From contig DASSHC010000296.1 of NCBI GenBank assembly GCA_035693105.1, positions 1 to 14,417 of the forward strand: DNA of 14,417 bases. The letters are read 5' to 3'. Positions 7,542 to 14,417 of this stretch are shown here, one piece after another (positions within the stretch are counted from its first letter, which is position 1; each line of letters opens with the position of its first letter). Origin of the DNA: DASSHC01 sp035693105. Lineage in GTDB: Bacteria; Chloroflexota; Chloroflexia; Thermomicrobiales; Thermomicrobiaceae. The notes under the pieces were generated by a model that made no database searches, was not told the DNA's origin, and worked only from the letters and a program-made list of their open reading frames with translations. The translations under genes and the position numbers were made by a program.

Positions 7542-7560
7542 CGAGCCGAGACGCGGCTCG
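7542..7560 (+). promoter_or_regulatory. Hairpin at the 5' end of the copper ATPase leader
   Basis: CGAGCCG at 7542-7548 and CGGCTCG at 7554-7560 pair perfectly around a 5-base loop. Transcription from the promoter at 7507-7534 should begin near 7541, so the hairpin would cap the extreme 5' end of an mRNA with a leader of about 87 bases. It may stabilise the message; a regulatory role is not shown. Confidence 0.4.
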
Positions 7561-7627
7561 GGATTCGCGCGGGGGTGCACGGGCGCGAGGGGCGCCGGTG
7601 AACCGCGCGACGGCTAGGAACTATCCC

Positions 7628-9823
7628 ATGCACAATCACACGTCACACCGGGACGATCGCGGTTCCGCCGCGACGGAGCTGGACGAACACGGCCAGCACG
7701 TCCACGCGGAGCACGCGCACCATGAGCATGCGGCTCATGCTCCGGTCGAGCATGCGGGCCACGGGGGCCACGCCGGGCACGGCCCGGGGGAGCCGCACAG
7801 CGGGCACGCCGGGCACGCCGACGTCTTCAAGCGGCGCTTCTGGGTCAGCCTGGTGCTGTCCCTGCCGGTGGTGCTCTACAGCCCGATGGTGCAGATGTGG
7901 CTTGGCTACACGGCGCCGTCTTTCCCCGGCAGCGATCTGATCGCACCCATCCTCGGCACCATCATCTTTCTCTACGGCGGCTGGGTCTTCCTGACCGGCG
8001 CCCGGCAGGAGCTGGCCGAGCGCGCGCCCGGCATGATGACGCTGGTCAGCATGGCGATCGCGGTCGCCTTCATCGCCAGCCTGGCCACCACCTTGGGGCT
8101 CTTTGGCCTCGACTTCTGGTGGGAGCTGGCGCTCCTGATCGACATCATGCTGCTGGGCCACTGGCTGGAGATGCGGGCGCTGGGGCAGGCGCAGGGCGCC
8201 CTGAGCGCCTTGGCGGCGCTCCTGCCGGACGAGGCCGAGCGGGTGATCGACGGTGAAGTCCAGCGCGTGCCGGTCGGCGAACTCCAACTCGGCGACGTCG
8301 TCCTGGTGCGCCCCGGCGGCCGGGTGCCGGCCGACGGCGAGATCATCGCCGGGCAGGCCGAGATCGACGAGTCGATGCTCACCGGGGAGTCGCGCCCGCT
8401 CCCCAAGGGGCCGGGCGACCGGGTGGTGGCCGGGACGGTCGTGGCCGGCGCGGCGCTGCGCGCCCGTGTCGAGGCGGTCGGCGCGGCGACGGCGCTGGCG
8501 GGGATCGAGCGGCTGGTGGCCGAGGCGCAGTCCTCGCAGTCGCGGGCGCAGCGGCTGGCCGACCGCTTCGCCGGTTGGCTCTTCTACGCCGCCGCTGGGG
8601 CGGGGCTGGTGACTTTCGTCGTCTGGGCGCTGCTGGGTGACATCGACGACGCCGTCGTGCGCACGGTGACCGTGCTGGTCATCGCCTGCCCGCACGCGCT
8701 GGGCCTGGCGATTCCGCTGGTGGTGGCGCTCTCGACCTCGCTGGCGGCGCGGCAGGGGATTCTGATCCGCGACCGCCTGGCGCTGGAGCGGATGCGCGCC
8801 ATCGACACGGTTCTCTTCGACAAGACCGGCACGCTGACGCTGGGCAGCTACGCGGTGAGCGCTGTCGAGGCAACCGCCGGCGACGAGGACGCAGTGCTGC
8901 GGCTGGCCGCCGCGGCCGAGTCGGACAGCGAGCACCCAGTGGCCGGGGCGATCGTCGCGGCGGCGGCGGAGCGGAAGCTGGCGCTGCCGCGCGCCGCGGA
9001 CTTCCGCGCCATCGCCGGCCGGGGCGTCGAGGCGACCATCGCGGGGCAGTCCGTGGCGGTCGGTGGCCCGGCCATGCTGCGCGAGCAGGGGCTGACGGTC
9101 CCGGCGGAGCTTGAGGCGCGCATGCGCCCCTGGGCGGCGCGCGGCGCCGGCATCCTGCAGGTCATCCGCGACGGGCAGGTGATCGGGGCGCTGGCGCTGG
9201 AAGACCGGGAGCGGCCGGAGTCGCGCGAGGCCATCGACGAGCTGCACCGGCGCGGCGTGCGCGTGGTGCTGATCACCGGCGACGCGCGCTCGGTGGCGGA
9301 AGCGGTGGCCAAGGACCTGGGCATCGACGAGGTCTTCGCCGAGGTGCTGCCCGAGGAGAAGGAGCGCACGGTGGCGGCGCTGCAGGGCCGCGGCGAGCGC
9401 GTGGCGATGGTGGGCGACGGGGTGAACGACGCGCCGGCGCTGGTCCGGGCCGACGTCGGCATCGCCATCGGCGCCGGCACCGACGTCGCCATCGAGTCGG
9501 CCGACGTCATCCTGGCGGCCAACGACCCGCGCGCCGTGGTCAGCCTGATGCGGCTGTCCGGGGCCAGCTATCGCAAGATGATCCAGAACCTGGCCTGGGC
9601 GGCGGGTTACAACCTAGTCACGATCCCGCTGGCCGCCGGGGTGCTGGCGCCGCTCGGCTTCGTCCTGCCCCCGGCGGTGGGCGCGGTGCTGATGAGCACC
9701 TCCACCATCATCGTGGCCCTCAACGCCCAGTTGCTGCGCCGGCTCGACCTCCGGCCCGGCGATGCTGGCGCGGGTGGGCGACCGCCGGCCCCGAGGCCAG
9801 CCAGGCGGCGGGAGGTGGCGTAG
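7628..9823 (+). CDS. copB: Copper-translocating P-type ATPase, P1B-3 (CopB) type
   Basis: A 731-residue heavy-metal-exporting ATPase of the inner membrane. The sixth-helix metal site is CPH (354-356), with YN in the seventh (661-662) and MSTST...ALNA in the eighth (689-700), the set that marks the copper CopB subgroup. Catalytic motifs are intact: TGES (252-255), DKTGT (398-402, phosphorylated Asp398), the SEHP nucleotide site (434-437) and GDGVND (596-601). There is no CxxC metal-binding domain; instead residues 1-64 carry 18 histidines. The ATG at 7628 follows TAGGAA at 7615-7620. An in-frame GTG at 7598, ten codons earlier and preceded by GAGGGG at 7586-7591, is the alternative start. Expression is probably copper-induced through the promoter/operator at 7507-7534. 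The last 20 residues are a Pro/Arg/Gly tail of no known role. Confidence 0.95.
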   Translation: MHNHTSHRDDRGSAATELDEHGQHVHAEHAHHEHAAHAPVEHAGHGGHAGHGPGEPHSGHAGHADVFKRRFWVSLVLSLPVVLYSPMVQMWLGYTAPSFPGSDLIAPILGTIIFLYGGWVFLTGARQELAERAPGMMTLVSMAIAVAFIASLATTLGLFGLDFWWELALLIDIMLLGHWLEMRALGQAQGALSALAALLPDEAERVIDGEVQRVPVGELQLGDVVLVRPGGRVPADGEIIAGQAEIDESMLTGESRPLPKGPGDRVVAGTVVAGAALRARVEAVGAATALAGIERLVAEAQSSQSRAQRLADRFAGWLFYAAAGAGLVTFVVWALLGDIDDAVVRTVTVLVIACPHALGLAIPLVVALSTSLAARQGILIRDRLALERMRAIDTVLFDKTGTLTLGSYAVSAVEATAGDEDAVLRLAAAAESDSEHPVAGAIVAAAAERKLALPRAADFRAIAGRGVEATIAGQSVAVGGPAMLREQGLTVPAELEARMRPWAARGAGILQVIRDGQVIGALALEDRERPESREAIDELHRRGVRVVLITGDARSVAEAVAKDLGIDEVFAEVLPEEKERTVAALQGRGERVAMVGDGVNDAPALVRADVGIAIGAGTDVAIESADVILAANDPRAVVSLMRLSGASYRKMIQNLAWAAGYNLVTIPLAAGVLAPLGFVLPPAVGAVLMSTSTIIVALNAQLLRRLDLRPGDAGAGGRPPAPRPARRREVA

Positions 9824-9856
9824 GGGAACTCAGCGAACGCGCACGGTCTCGCAAAG

Positions 9857-10582
9857 TTGGGCGGCGTCCCGCGTCGCGCCCAGTCCGTCTTCACGCAATC
9901 TACCTCGACCAACGGCCAAGCGGTCTCCATCCCCTCCGATGACGTCTGCGATGCCGCCGGCAATTGCGTCAGCCTCTTGGCAGGGCCGTACCAGAGCGAC
10001 GCGCTTGCCCCCAGCCTGCATCCGTCGGTCTGCCCCAACCCGGTGCTGCTCAACGGCTCGGCGAGTGCCACTCCCAACGACAGCGACGCGACCTCGGTCG
10101 TGGCCTCGTCGAGCTGCGACTCGGTCGGCACTTCGAGCGTCGGCGTCCAGAGCGTCAGCTGCAGCGCGACCGATAATGCCGGCGACCCGGCGAGTGCCTC
10201 GGCCGGCTATACCGTCACCTACCAGTTCAGCGACTTCGCCAGCCCGCTCGACGGCGGCGTGCTCAACGTGGCCAAGCCGGGCCAGATCATCCCCTTGAAG
10301 TGGCTCCTGACCGACGCCAACGGCGCGCCCGTGACCTCCTTGAGCAGCGTGAGCGTCAGCGCGGTGAGCCTGTCGTGCGCGGTCGGCACGACCCAGGACC
10401 AGGTCGAGGGGTACGCCACGGGCGCCTCGGGCTTGCAGAACCTGGGCGACGGCTACTACCAGTACAACTGGAAGACGCCCAAGAGCTACGCGGGGTCGTG
10501 CAAGACGCTGCGGCTGGATCTGGAGGAAGGGAGCAGCACGAGCCCGGCCTACCACACGGCCGCCTTCAAGTTCACCAAGTAA
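9857..10582 (+). pseudogene. 5'-truncated PxKF-domain secreted/surface protein remnant
   Basis: A 241-residue frame from a TTG at 9857; the frame is open back to 9824, directly after the ATPase stop and in the same frame. Residues 20-120 look like tandem Ig/HYR-type beta repeats with paired cysteines (VCDAAGNC at 30-37; ATDNAGDPASASAGYTV at 104-120). Residues 121-241 match the PxKF domain: a YQFSDFASPLD lead-in, the PLKW motif at 146-149 followed by LLTDANGAPVT, and a terminal YHTAAFKFTK. Such domains end exported proteins of Chloroflexota and others. Here there is no signal peptide, no good start codon and no Shine-Dalgarno, so I read it as the 3' end of a gene whose 5' part was lost. A short read-through or leaderless product is possible but unlikely. 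Its substrate or partner is unknown. Confidence 0.65.
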
Positions 10583-10613
10583 GGAGCCAACGCCGATCAT
10601 GCGGGCGCGCCGG

Positions 10614-10684
10614 TTCACCCCCGCGCTCCGTGTGTCCGTGGCACGACGAGCCTCACTATCGTCTCGAGGTACCGCGGGGGTGAA
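10614..10684. repeat. 12-bp perfect inverted repeat, 71 bp end to end
   Basis: TTCACCCCCGCG at 10614-10625 is the exact reverse complement of CGCGGGGGTGAA at 10673-10684, with 47 bases between. It begins 31 bases after the stop of the PxKF remnant, in a stretch (10583-10816) where no frame looks coding. It could be a transcript-end structure, a protein site or the relic of a small mobile element; no target duplication was recognised. Confidence 0.5.
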
Positions 10685-10740
10685 GGTGCCTGCGACCGGA
10701 AACGCCGCCGTTGCCGCCCGGCTGCCGCTGGCGGCCGCCA

Positions 10741-10811
10741 ACGCTGAACCGTCCCGGGAGCCGGCGCATGCCGTTCCTTCGTTTCCTCGCCACGCCGAAG
10801 TGGTTCAGCGT
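10741..10811. repeat. 10-bp perfect inverted repeat just upstream of the toxin-antitoxin promoter
   Basis: ACGCTGAACC at 10741-10750 is the exact reverse complement of GGTTCAGCGT at 10802-10811, with 51 bases between. Like the repeat at 10614-10684 it spans 71 bases. The right arm ends six bases before the probable -35 at 10817, so it could be an operator half-site or a DNA-looping pair; it could also be chance. Confidence 0.4.
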
Positions 10812-10816
10812 GCCCA

Positions 10817-10845
10817 TTGCCGCGCGGGGCAGGCGTATATACAAT
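10817..10845 (+). promoter_or_regulatory. Probable promoter of the toxin-antitoxin operon
   Basis: TTGCCG at 10817-10822 and TACAAT at 10840-10845 are 17 bases apart; the -10 matches at five of six positions, the -35 at four of six. It sits in an AT-rich island (gtatatacaatcgtatttt) unlike the flanking DNA. Transcription would begin near 10852, giving a 41-base leader to the antitoxin GTG. An imperfect ATAC-N4-GTAT dyad (10839-10850) covers the -10 and could be the site of autorepression by the AbrB-fold antitoxin. Confidence 0.5.
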
Positions 10846-10892
10846 CGTATTTTGAGACCGGCGGTTCGGGTCGAGGAGAGCGAGGCGCAGCA

Positions 10893-11108
10893 GTGCTCGT
10901 GCAGAAGGTTCGCAGGTCGGGCAACAGCTATATCGTGACGATCCCACGTGAGGAGATCGAGCGGTTGGGCCTGCGAGAGAATGACCTGGTGGGCCTGGAG
11001 ATTCGCAGGCTCGAGACCTGGCCGGAATTAGCTCCGGAGGTGCAGGCGGCGGCGCAGGGCAGCCTGGCGCGCCTGGGTGAGGCCTATCGCATTCTCAAAG
11101 AGCGCTAG
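10893..11108 (+). CDS. AbrB/MazE-fold antitoxin
   Basis: A 71-residue protein of the SpoVT-AbrB/MazE swapped-hairpin fold: VRRSGNSYIVTIPREEIERLGLRENDLVGLEIRRLE (residues 6-41) has the family pattern of a 'GNS..V.IP' strand pair, a helix and a closing strand. This part binds DNA and usually represses its own operon. The C-terminal 30 residues, acidic and helical, would bind and block the toxin. The frame is open from 10599, but the first 98 codons do not look coding and include the promoter. The start is taken as the GTG at 10893, with GAGG at 10882-10885; a second GTG at 10899 is two codons on. The stop is 12 bases before the Doc start. Role inferred from fold and position. Confidence 0.8.
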   Translation: MLVQKVRRSGNSYIVTIPREEIERLGLRENDLVGLEIRRLETWPELAPEVQAAAQGSLARLGEAYRILKER

Positions 11109-11120
11109 GCACACGCTCGT

Positions 11121-11525
11121 TTGACTGTCATCTGGTATCCCTCCACGCTCGACGTACTCGGTCTTCACCGCTACATCATGGCGGCGACCGGCGGCGTGCA
11201 GGGGCTCCGCGACGAAGGAGCGCTGGCCGGCGCGCTCGCTCGCCCGCGGATGGCCGCGTACTACCAGGGCGCCGACCTCGCCGAGCAGGCGGCGCTGCTC
11301 ATCGCCGGCATCGCGCTGGCACACGCCTTCGTCGACGGCAATAAGCGCACCGGGCTGATCACCGGCGACGTCTTCCTCGACCGGAACGGTCTGCTGTTCG
11401 AAGCCGATCCGGCGCGGATCGCCAGCGCGATCGTCGCGCTCGTCGAGGCGGAGAACGCAGAGGGGCGTGCCAGCCGGTTCGCCGAGCTCGCGGGACTGAT
11501 TGGTCGCGATTCGCATGCACAATGA
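11121..11525 (+). CDS. doc: Doc-type Fic-fold toxin
   Basis: A 134-residue Doc toxin, near the 126 residues of phage P1 Doc. The catalytic motif HAFVDGNKRTG is at 68-78, with His68, Asp72, Asn74, Lys75 and Arg76 where Doc has them; the Lys in place of the second Gly of true Fic enzymes marks the Doc kinase group. P1 Doc phosphorylates elongation factor Tu on Thr382 and stops translation. The N-terminal half (LHRYIMAATGG, RDEGALAGALARPRMAAYYQG) is also typical. The start is a TTG at 11121 with no strong Shine-Dalgarno, 12 bases after the antitoxin stop, so translation probably depends on coupling to the antitoxin. This would keep toxin low. The key residues are all present, so the toxin is probably active. 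It converges on the regulator gene, 47 bases away. Confidence 0.88.
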   Translation: MTVIWYPSTLDVLGLHRYIMAATGGVQGLRDEGALAGALARPRMAAYYQGADLAEQAALLIAGIALAHAFVDGNKRTGLITGDVFLDRNGLLFEADPARIASAIVALVEAENAEGRASRFAELAGLIGRDSHAQ

Positions 11526-11572
11526 GGGTGAAGGGCGGTTAGAGTCGCGCCGTCTCCTCCGCGCTGCGCCCG

Positions 11573-14107
11573 CTACGGCTCTTCCGGCTCCGGCGGCAGC
11601 AGGTAGGCGGGCACCGGCTCGGGCGCGAGCCGCGCCAGCGTCCGTGCGATGCGCTCCTCCAGTGGCCGCGTCACCCCTTCGGCCCACGCCGCCGCGAAGC
11701 CGTCGTCGCCGAGAGCGGCACGCGCCTGCTGCTCGATGTGAGCATGCCTGGCTTGCTGCTCTGGCGGAAGTGGCAGGCCGAGGCTAGCCCGTAGCGCCTC
11801 GGCGGCGCCGCCGCGCTGCATGGCGTCTTCGAAGCGCCCCTCAGTCGCCGCCAGCGCGGCCAGGTCCTCGAGCACCTCCGGCATTCGGTCCCAGGCGCCG
11901 ATCTCACTCGCCAGACCGAGGGCCTCGCCGAGGAATGTCCTGGCTTGCTGCTGGTCATGGCGCGCCAGCGCGACCCGGCCCAACAGATCGAGCGTGATGA
12001 CGCGTCCCTCCCGATCTCCCAGGTCGCGCTTCAATTCCAGGCTCTCCGTCAGCAGCGCCGCCGCCTGGGCATCGTCGCCCCGGCGGATCGCGATCCGCCC
12101 CAGGCTGGTCAGCGTGCCGGCGATGCCCTTGGCATCTCGCAACTCGCGTTTGAGGACAAGCGTCTCCTCCAGCAGCGCCAGCGCCGCGGCGTCGTCACCT
12201 CGCTTGAGCGCGACGCGGCCGAGATTGCCCAGGGCGATCGACACCCCGCGCGTGTACCCAGCCCGGCGCCAGATCGTGAGCGCCTCGCCGAACAAGCTGC
12301 CGGCGTCGGCATACTCGCCCTGCCGGTAGGCCACATTGCCGAGCGAGTTGAGCGCGCGTGCGGCGCCAATCGTGTCCCCGAGCGCGCGAAAGAGGGCGAG
12401 CGCTTCGGCGAGGAAGGCCGCTGCCTGCCGGTACGCCCCCTGCCGCCAGGCTAGCCCCCCGGTGTGGACCAATGCCTGCGCCCGCACGGCGCGAAGCGAC
12501 TCGTCGCCTCGATCGCCCGGCAGCGCCAGCAGCCCCTCAAGCCAGCTACGTCCTTCCTCGAAGTATCCTTGCAGGCGCCAGAACTGCCCCAGCGCCCCGG
12601 CCAGGCGCAGGCCGTCTGCCAGCGCGCCACGCTCCCGCGCCCAGCCGAGCGCCACGCGCAGGTTGTCATGCTCGGCTTCCAGCCGGGCCATCCCGGCCGC
12701 CTGCTCCATGCCTCTGATGGCGGCGCTCAGCTCCTCCGCCAACGCTCGATAGTAGCGGAGGTGCCGATCGCGGACGTCGCTCCCGGCGCCTCCCTGCTGC
12801 AGCCGCTCCCAGGCGTAGGCGCGCGTGGTATCGAGCAGGCGGAAGCGCGGCGTGGCGCCGGGCGCGATCTCGATCAGGCTCTGGTTGGCCAGCGCCGCCA
12901 GCCGCGGCAGCATGCGCTCTGCCGCGCGCCCCAGCTCCGGCTCTGGCCCAGGCGCGGCATCTGGGGTGCAGATCGCGGCGGCGGCCGTGGCATCGAAGGA
13001 CCCGGCGAAGACCCCAAGCTGGGCGAGGAGCGCTTGCTCGGGCGGCGCAAGCAGCCGAAAGCTCCAATCGAGTGTGGCGCGGAGCGTTTGCTGCCGGTGC
13101 GGCAGATCGCGCGGCCCGTCGGCGAGGACGGCCAGACACTCGCCGAGCCGGTCGAGCAACGCCTCTGGCGGAAAGAGCGTGACCCGAGCGGCGGCCAGCT
13201 CGATGGCCAGGGGAAGGCCATCGAGGGCGCGGCAGAGCGCGCCCAGCGTCGCCCGCATGCTGCCGCCGGCGTCGAAACGCGGGGCGACGGCCCGCGCCCG
13301 CGCCACGAAGAGTTGCACGGCCTCGCTGGCGTCCGCTCCGTGATCGCCGGGCTCGCCTCCGGCTGGCGGCAACGACAGGGGCGGGACACGAACCTCGTAT
13401 TCACCATAAAGGTGGAGGGGTGCCCGGCTGGTGGCCAAGATGTGCAGCCGGGGCGCGGCGGCCAGCAGCCGGCTCAAGAGTGGTGTCTCCGCCAGGAGGT
13501 GTTCCAGCGTATCGATCACCAGGAGCAGATGGCGCGCTCGCAGCGCTTCGAGGAGTCGCAGCTCAGACGGCAGGTCGGGCTGCTCGACCAGCCCCAGCGC
13601 CCGGGCAATGGTCGGACCCAGAAGACCGTGGCTGGTCAATGGCCCGCAATCGACGAAGGCGACCCCGTCGGCGAAGGCGCGGCCTTCCGCGGCGCGCCGC
13701 GCCACCTCCAGCGCCAGCCGGGTCTTGCCGGTTCCGCCAGCGCCGGTGAGGGTTACCAGGCGAGAGGTGCCGAGCGCGCTCCAGACGGCCGCCTGCTCGG
13801 TCACCCGCCCGACGAGCGGTGTCGGTGCCGCCGGGAGCGGGGCCCGCCGCGGCGCACGGCGCGCGGGCGCGGCGCGCTCGTGTCGCTCCCGGGCGGCGAG
13901 CAGCGTCTGGTGCTCCGGCTGACCGAGGCCCAGCACGGCAACCAACCGATCGATGGTCACCAGCGGCGGCTGGCGCTGGTCGCGCTCCAGCTTGCTGATG
14001 TAGTCGGTGCTGTAGGCGCTGCGCTCGGCCAGCTCCTCCTGCGTGAGGCCGGCCAGCAGGCGGTAGCGCCGGAGCAACTGCCCCAAGGACGGATCAGGCC
14101 CGGTCAC
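11573..14107 (-). CDS. XRE-type HTH regulator with STAND/COG3903 ATPase and TPR repeats
   Basis: An 844-residue regulator, counted from the GTG at 14107. Order: XRE helix-turn-helix (about 7-62; LLRRYRLLAGLTQEELAERS), linker, NTPase of the AfsR/MalT-like STAND class with Walker A GAGGTGKT (122-129) and Walker B LLLVIDTLEHL (194-204), ATSR sensor (225-228) and GLPLAIELAAARV (297-309), a winged-helix stretch (LLAPPEQALLAQLGVFAGSF, 352-371), then about six TPR-like repeats of 40 residues (540-760). Such proteins act as switches: the TPRs sense a ligand, ATP drives opening, the HTH binds DNA. The ligand and targets are unknown. The frame has an ATG at 14260, but a promoter at 14178-14206 lies inside that extension, and AAGGG precedes the GTG by five bases. 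Walker B carries Thr200 where Asn is usual. Confidence 0.88.
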   Translation of the reverse strand: MTGPDPSLGQLLRRYRLLAGLTQEELAERSAYSTDYISKLERDQRQPPLVTIDRLVAVLGLGQPEHQTLLAARERHERAAPARRAPRRAPLPAAPTPLVGRVTEQAAVWSALGTSRLVTLTGAGGTGKTRLALEVARRAAEGRAFADGVAFVDCGPLTSHGLLGPTIARALGLVEQPDLPSELRLLEALRARHLLLVIDTLEHLLAETPLLSRLLAAAPRLHILATSRAPLHLYGEYEVRVPPLSLPPAGGEPGDHGADASEAVQLFVARARAVAPRFDAGGSMRATLGALCRALDGLPLAIELAAARVTLFPPEALLDRLGECLAVLADGPRDLPHRQQTLRATLDWSFRLLAPPEQALLAQLGVFAGSFDATAAAAICTPDAAPGPEPELGRAAERMLPRLAALANQSLIEIAPGATPRFRLLDTTRAYAWERLQQGGAGSDVRDRHLRYYRALAEELSAAIRGMEQAAGMARLEAEHDNLRVALGWARERGALADGLRLAGALGQFWRLQGYFEEGRSWLEGLLALPGDRGDESLRAVRAQALVHTGGLAWRQGAYRQAAAFLAEALALFRALGDTIGAARALNSLGNVAYRQGEYADAGSLFGEALTIWRRAGYTRGVSIALGNLGRVALKRGDDAAALALLEETLVLKRELRDAKGIAGTLTSLGRIAIRRGDDAQAAALLTESLELKRDLGDREGRVITLDLLGRVALARHDQQQARTFLGEALGLASEIGAWDRMPEVLEDLAALAATEGRFEDAMQRGGAAEALRASLGLPLPPEQQARHAHIEQQARAALGDDGFAAAWAEGVTRPLEERIARTLARLAPEPVPAYLLPPEPEEP

Positions 14108-14177
14108 CCATGCCCTTAACCTTGCCTCCAGAGCGCGGCGTGCGCCGGCCCGGCTCGTGCAATCAATGCCTGCCCTC

Positions 14178-14206
14178 ACAATATGTCTCGCTTTCTCGCG
14201 TGTCAA
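14178..14206 (-). promoter_or_regulatory. Promoter of the STAND regulator gene
   Basis: Read on the minus strand, TTGACA (14206-14201) and TATTGT (14183-14178) are separated by exactly 17 bases. The -35 is perfect and the -10 matches at four of six positions. Transcription would begin near 14171, about 63 bases before the GTG at 14107. This argues against the upstream ATG at 14260 as the start codon. Confidence 0.55.
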
Positions 14207-14222
14207 CCGCCGACCACACGAT

Positions 14223-14253
14223 TTTGTCCGGGTCGTTTGTCCGGGTTTGTCTG
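14223..14253. repeat. Direct repeats upstream of the regulator promoter
   Basis: TTTGTCCGGGT occurs at 14223-14233 and again at 14236-14246, followed by a partial third unit TTTGTCTG at 14246-14253. On the minus strand they read ACCCGGACAAA and lie 17 bases upstream of the -35. This is a usual place for activator sites and could be bound by the regulator itself or another factor. Confidence 0.5.
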
Positions 14254-14295
14254 TGGTCAATCAGGCGCGTGACGGCCAGACTGGGAGTGTGCTCG

Positions 14296-14417
14296 ATGCC
14301 GCTCGATGGCGCGGCGGCGCGGCGGTTGGTGGCCCCGCTCACCGTGTCGCTGCTGGGGTCGCTGGGGGCGCGGGCGCGAGCATGGCGACCAGCACCCGAC
14401 GCGGCCGCGTTCAGCTA
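14296..14417 (+). CDS. Possible divergent gene, N-terminal part only
   Basis: An open frame from an ATG at 14296 runs to the edge of the window without a stop (about 40 residues, beginning MPLDGAAARRLVAPL). GGGAG at 14283-14287 is eight bases upstream. The stretch is GC-rich and Ala/Arg/Leu-rich, so chance openness is quite possible. It is divergent from the regulator gene, a place where regulators of this kind sometimes have their targets. No family is recognised. Confidence 0.3.
   Translation, partial: MPLDGAAARRLVAPLTVSLLGSLGARARAWRPAPDAAAFS

Noticed and set aside
10729..10740. 12-bp palindrome TGGCGGCCGCCA
   Set aside because: Made almost wholly of G and C in a GC-rich stretch; likely by chance.
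10599..10892. Long N-terminal extension of the antitoxin frame
   Set aside because: The extension contains the inverted repeats and the probable promoter, has no family similarity, and would make the protein more than twice the usual antitoxin length.
10768..10938. Small open frame of 56 codons (MPFLRFLATPKWF...) with a GGGAG eight bases upstream
   Set aside because: It runs across the toxin-antitoxin promoter and the start of the antitoxin in another frame; no domain or codon pattern supports it.
12464..14119. Plus-strand open frame (551 codons) opposite the STAND regulator
   Set aside because: It is a shadow of a gene with intact Walker A, HTH and TPR motifs; its own translation shows no domain.

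Overview
The window is GC-rich, densely coded bacterial chromosome. Codon use, the type of genes (a CopB-type ATPase, a COG3903-type ATPase/TPR regulator, a PxKF-domain surface protein remnant) and intergenic repeats of the 'tgtcatcctgagc...gaaggatc' type suggest Chloroflexota, perhaps the Thermomicrobia/Sphaerobacter side. That placement is inference from gene style; no rRNA or other phylogenetic marker is present. No tRNA, CRISPR array, transposase or integrase was found.

Left part (1-7221) is a run of plus-strand housekeeping-type genes: an amidase-signature hydrolase (249-1862), a tldD-tldE metalloprotease operon with a 4-nt stop/start overlap (2075-4878), a class I methyltransferase starting 1 nt after tldE (4880-5599), a LOG/TIGR00730 nucleotide phosphoribohydrolase (5654-6502) and a small PRC-barrel/DUF2171-like protein with a disordered tail (6607-7221).

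Middle part (7222-10582) is a copper island. A gene-free stretch of about 400 bases holds a strong hairpin, an inverted pair of a repeat element, and then a consensus sigma-70 promoter whose spacer is a perfect 17-bp palindrome of the CsoR operator type. This drives a copper P-type ATPase (P1B-3, CPH motif) with an 18-histidine N-terminal tail. Right after its stop lies the C-terminal part of a secreted repeat protein with no signal peptide, apparently a truncated remnant.

Right part (10583-14417) is accessory. A non-coding stretch with two inverted repeats and a promoter precedes a two-gene toxin-antitoxin cassette (AbrB/MazE-fold antitoxin, Doc/Fic toxin, both with non-ATG starts). It converges on a large minus-strand regulator (XRE helix-turn-helix, STAND-type ATPase, TPR repeats). 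The regulator has a good promoter at 14178-14206, preceded by direct repeats, which places its start at a GTG at 14107 rather than at an upstream ATG. A divergent partial frame runs off the right edge.

I see no clear multi-gene system that is new. The strongest signals are the operator/promoter overlap before the copper ATPase, the AbrB-Doc cassette with its unusual leader, and the repeat-bearing promoter of the STAND regulator.
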